This document shows, in pieces, positions 5,148 through 5,808 of a stretch of 5,808 nt of DNA. Origin of the DNA: a candidate division KSB1 bacterium (GTDB lineage Bacteria > Zhuqueibacterota > JdFR-76 > DREG01); NCBI GenBank assembly GCA_022566355.1, contig JADFJB010000186.1, positions 1 to 5,808 on the forward strand, written 5' to 3'. The stretch's first letter is position 1, and every line of letters starts with the position of its first letter. The notes below the pieces were generated by a model. That model was given only the letters and a program-made list of their open reading frames with translations. It was not told where the DNA came from and did not search any database. The translations under genes and the position numbers were made by a program.

Positions 5148-5267
5148 GTTATTTTAATGAGAAGGACGTGAATAACAAGGTTCTGCTATATTGATTTGAG
5201 GATTGAATTGAATTTTTTTACTTAAACTAGGTAGACCTATTTGTAGTATAAAAAAAAGGAGAAAATC

Positions 5268-5447
5268 ATGATTGAAATAGAAGAAAAAACAGATAGTTCG
5301 CCTATGTGCCCTTTTTGCAAAGTTGAGGTAAAAAAAGTCTTCTACCAGAAAATGGCTGGTTTTTTTGGCAAACGATATATTTATTTTTGTGAGCATTGCA
5401 AATCGATTTTAGGCGTATCCCAGCGTAAAGGATTTTGGATGGGTTGA
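5268..5447 (+). CDS. Small zinc-ribbon protein (59 residues), function unknown
   Basis: The ATG at 5268 follows AGGAG (5257-5261) with 6-base spacing inside a run of A, an excellent ribosome site. The frame ends at TGA 5445. Two CxxC knuckles, Cys14/Cys17 (CPFC) and Cys41/Cys44 (CEHC), are separated by 23 residues holding KVFYQKM and FGKRYIYF, as expected for the strands of a zinc ribbon. The acidic N-terminus (EIEEKTD) is probably flexible. The C-terminus, ILGVSQRKGFWMG, looks conserved: I associate 'LGV..rKGFWMG' endings with small uncharacterised zinc-ribbon proteins, but I cannot name a family. It has no signal peptide or membrane helix and is presumably cytoplasmic. It lies 149 bases after mmuM with a weak hairpin between them, so it is probably transcribed separately. 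At this size it is easily missed by gene finders. Confidence 0.75.
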   Translation: MIEIEEKTDSSPMCPFCKVEVKKVFYQKMAGFFGKRYIYFCEHCKSILGVSQRKGFWMG

Positions 5448-5614
5448 TTGTGATGTAGCAAAGTAATTTTAATGATGAATAACATCAAAGAGGAATTTGT
5501 TAAATCAATAAAACATAGAGGATTTGGGTTTATCGCAAGTTGATTATCTCACAGGAACGATTATTCCAAATTAGATAATACCGCGTTCCGCGTATGTATG
5601 GGGAGATGGATTTT
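5448..5614. other. Intergenic stretch without a recognisable gene
   Basis: Nothing convincing is coded here on either strand. A 23-codon frame at 5472-5543 has no ribosome site and no recognised homology. ATAC(C)GCG and CGCGTAT (5578-5595) form a 7-bp stem with one bulge around TTC, the only GC-rich spot in the stretch. No terminator is visible after the zinc-ribbon gene. Confidence 0.5.
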
Positions 5615-5736
5615 AATTATCCGGAGTCATAAACTAAGAACTTAGCAAGAATCGGGTGGAGTGTTGTTTATAACCGGAGTAACTTAGTGGTCTGTTTCAT
5701 AAATTCGGTGACGTATTTTTAAACGGAGCTATAAGC
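5615..5736 (+). repeat. Degenerate CGGAG-type intergenic repeats
   Basis: Related strings recur: AATTATCCGGAGTCATAAACT (5615-5635), TTTATAACCGGAGTAACTTA (5667-5686) and TTTTTAAACGGAGCTATAAG (5716-5735). A weaker version with TTCGGTGACGTA lies at 5703-5714. The common core is an A/T run, then CGGAG, then T/A plus a TAA-rich tail. Spacing between cores is irregular (about 53 and 49 bases), so it is neither a clean tandem array nor a CRISPR. These look like worn copies of a dispersed repeat. Confidence 0.4.
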
Positions 5737-5760
5737 TGTAGTAATTTGTTTATCTCAATT

Positions 5761-5808
5761 ACCCCTCCTAACCTCCCCTTATCAAGGGGAGGAATTTCCC
5801 CTCCTTGT
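5761..5808. repeat. C-rich hairpin repeat element, cut by the window end
   Basis: ACCCCTCCTAACCTCCCC is followed by a perfect 9-bp stem, CCTCCCCTT-ATC-AAGGGGAGG (5772-5792), and a new CCCCTCCTTGT at 5798-5808 that begins the next unit. Strings of this kind ('CCCCTCCTAACCTCCCCTT..AAGGGGAGG') are, from memory, a common high-copy intergenic repeat in Bacteroidota/Chlorobi-like and cyanobacterial genomes. The composition differs sharply from the AT-rich DNA before it. The element continues beyond the window. Confidence 0.75.

Noticed and set aside
3224-5182. Shared string GTGAAyAACAAGGTT at 3224-3238 and 5168-5182
   Set aside because: A 14 of 15 match in a window this long is expected about once by chance, so it is not evidence of a repeat.
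5228-5239. TAGGT-AG-ACCTA as an operator for the zinc-ribbon gene
   Set aside because: A 5-bp inverted repeat is too short to support without conservation data.
5472-5543. 23-codon frame starting ATGATG
   Set aside because: No ribosome site and no recognised homology; too short to support.
5615-5808. CRISPR array
   Set aside because: Repeats are degenerate, unevenly spaced and of two unrelated types, and no cas gene is present.

Overview
The window looks like part of a chromosome from the FCB superphylum, with roughly 40% GC by eye. The first 111 bases encode the end of a secreted protein with a type IX secretion (T9SS) sorting tail. There is also a remnant of a DUF3078-type outer-membrane barrel. 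Several genes have strong Shine-Dalgarno sites (AAAGGAGG, GGAG, AGGAG), which Bacteroidota usually lack. Together these favour a Calditrichota- or KSB1-like lineage over Bacteroidota, but this is inference and no marker gene is present to settle it.

Layout. 1-738: T9SS tail, then a small secreted protein with a DNRLRE-like domain, closed by a strong intrinsic terminator. 922-3223: an ECF sigma factor, a short two-helix zinc-binding anti-sigma factor 2 bases downstream, an 8-bp tandem repeat, and a membrane protein with a Cache-like extracytoplasmic region and two C-terminal zinc ribbons. 3224-4107: no intact gene; it holds the 3' end of a barrel gene, repeat fragments, an inverted-repeat element, and two truncated gene starts facing each other. 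4144-5118: homocysteine S-methyltransferase (mmuM). 5268-5447: a 59-residue zinc-ribbon protein. 5448-5808: intergenic DNA ending in degenerate CGGAG-type repeats and a C-rich hairpin repeat that runs off the window.

How the parts may work together. The sigma and anti-sigma genes form an obvious regulatory pair. The anti-sigma has only about 22 residues outside the membrane, so the stimulus probably enters through another protein. The Cache-like membrane protein just downstream is a candidate, but this link rests on position alone. MmuM would recycle S-methylmethionine and homocysteine to methionine and stands alone here.

I see no clear new defence or mobile system. The least expected content is the 884-base graveyard at 3224-4107. 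There two convergent genes, a DUF6364-type antitoxin and an ABM-type monooxygenase, appear to have been joined inside their coding regions by a single deletion.
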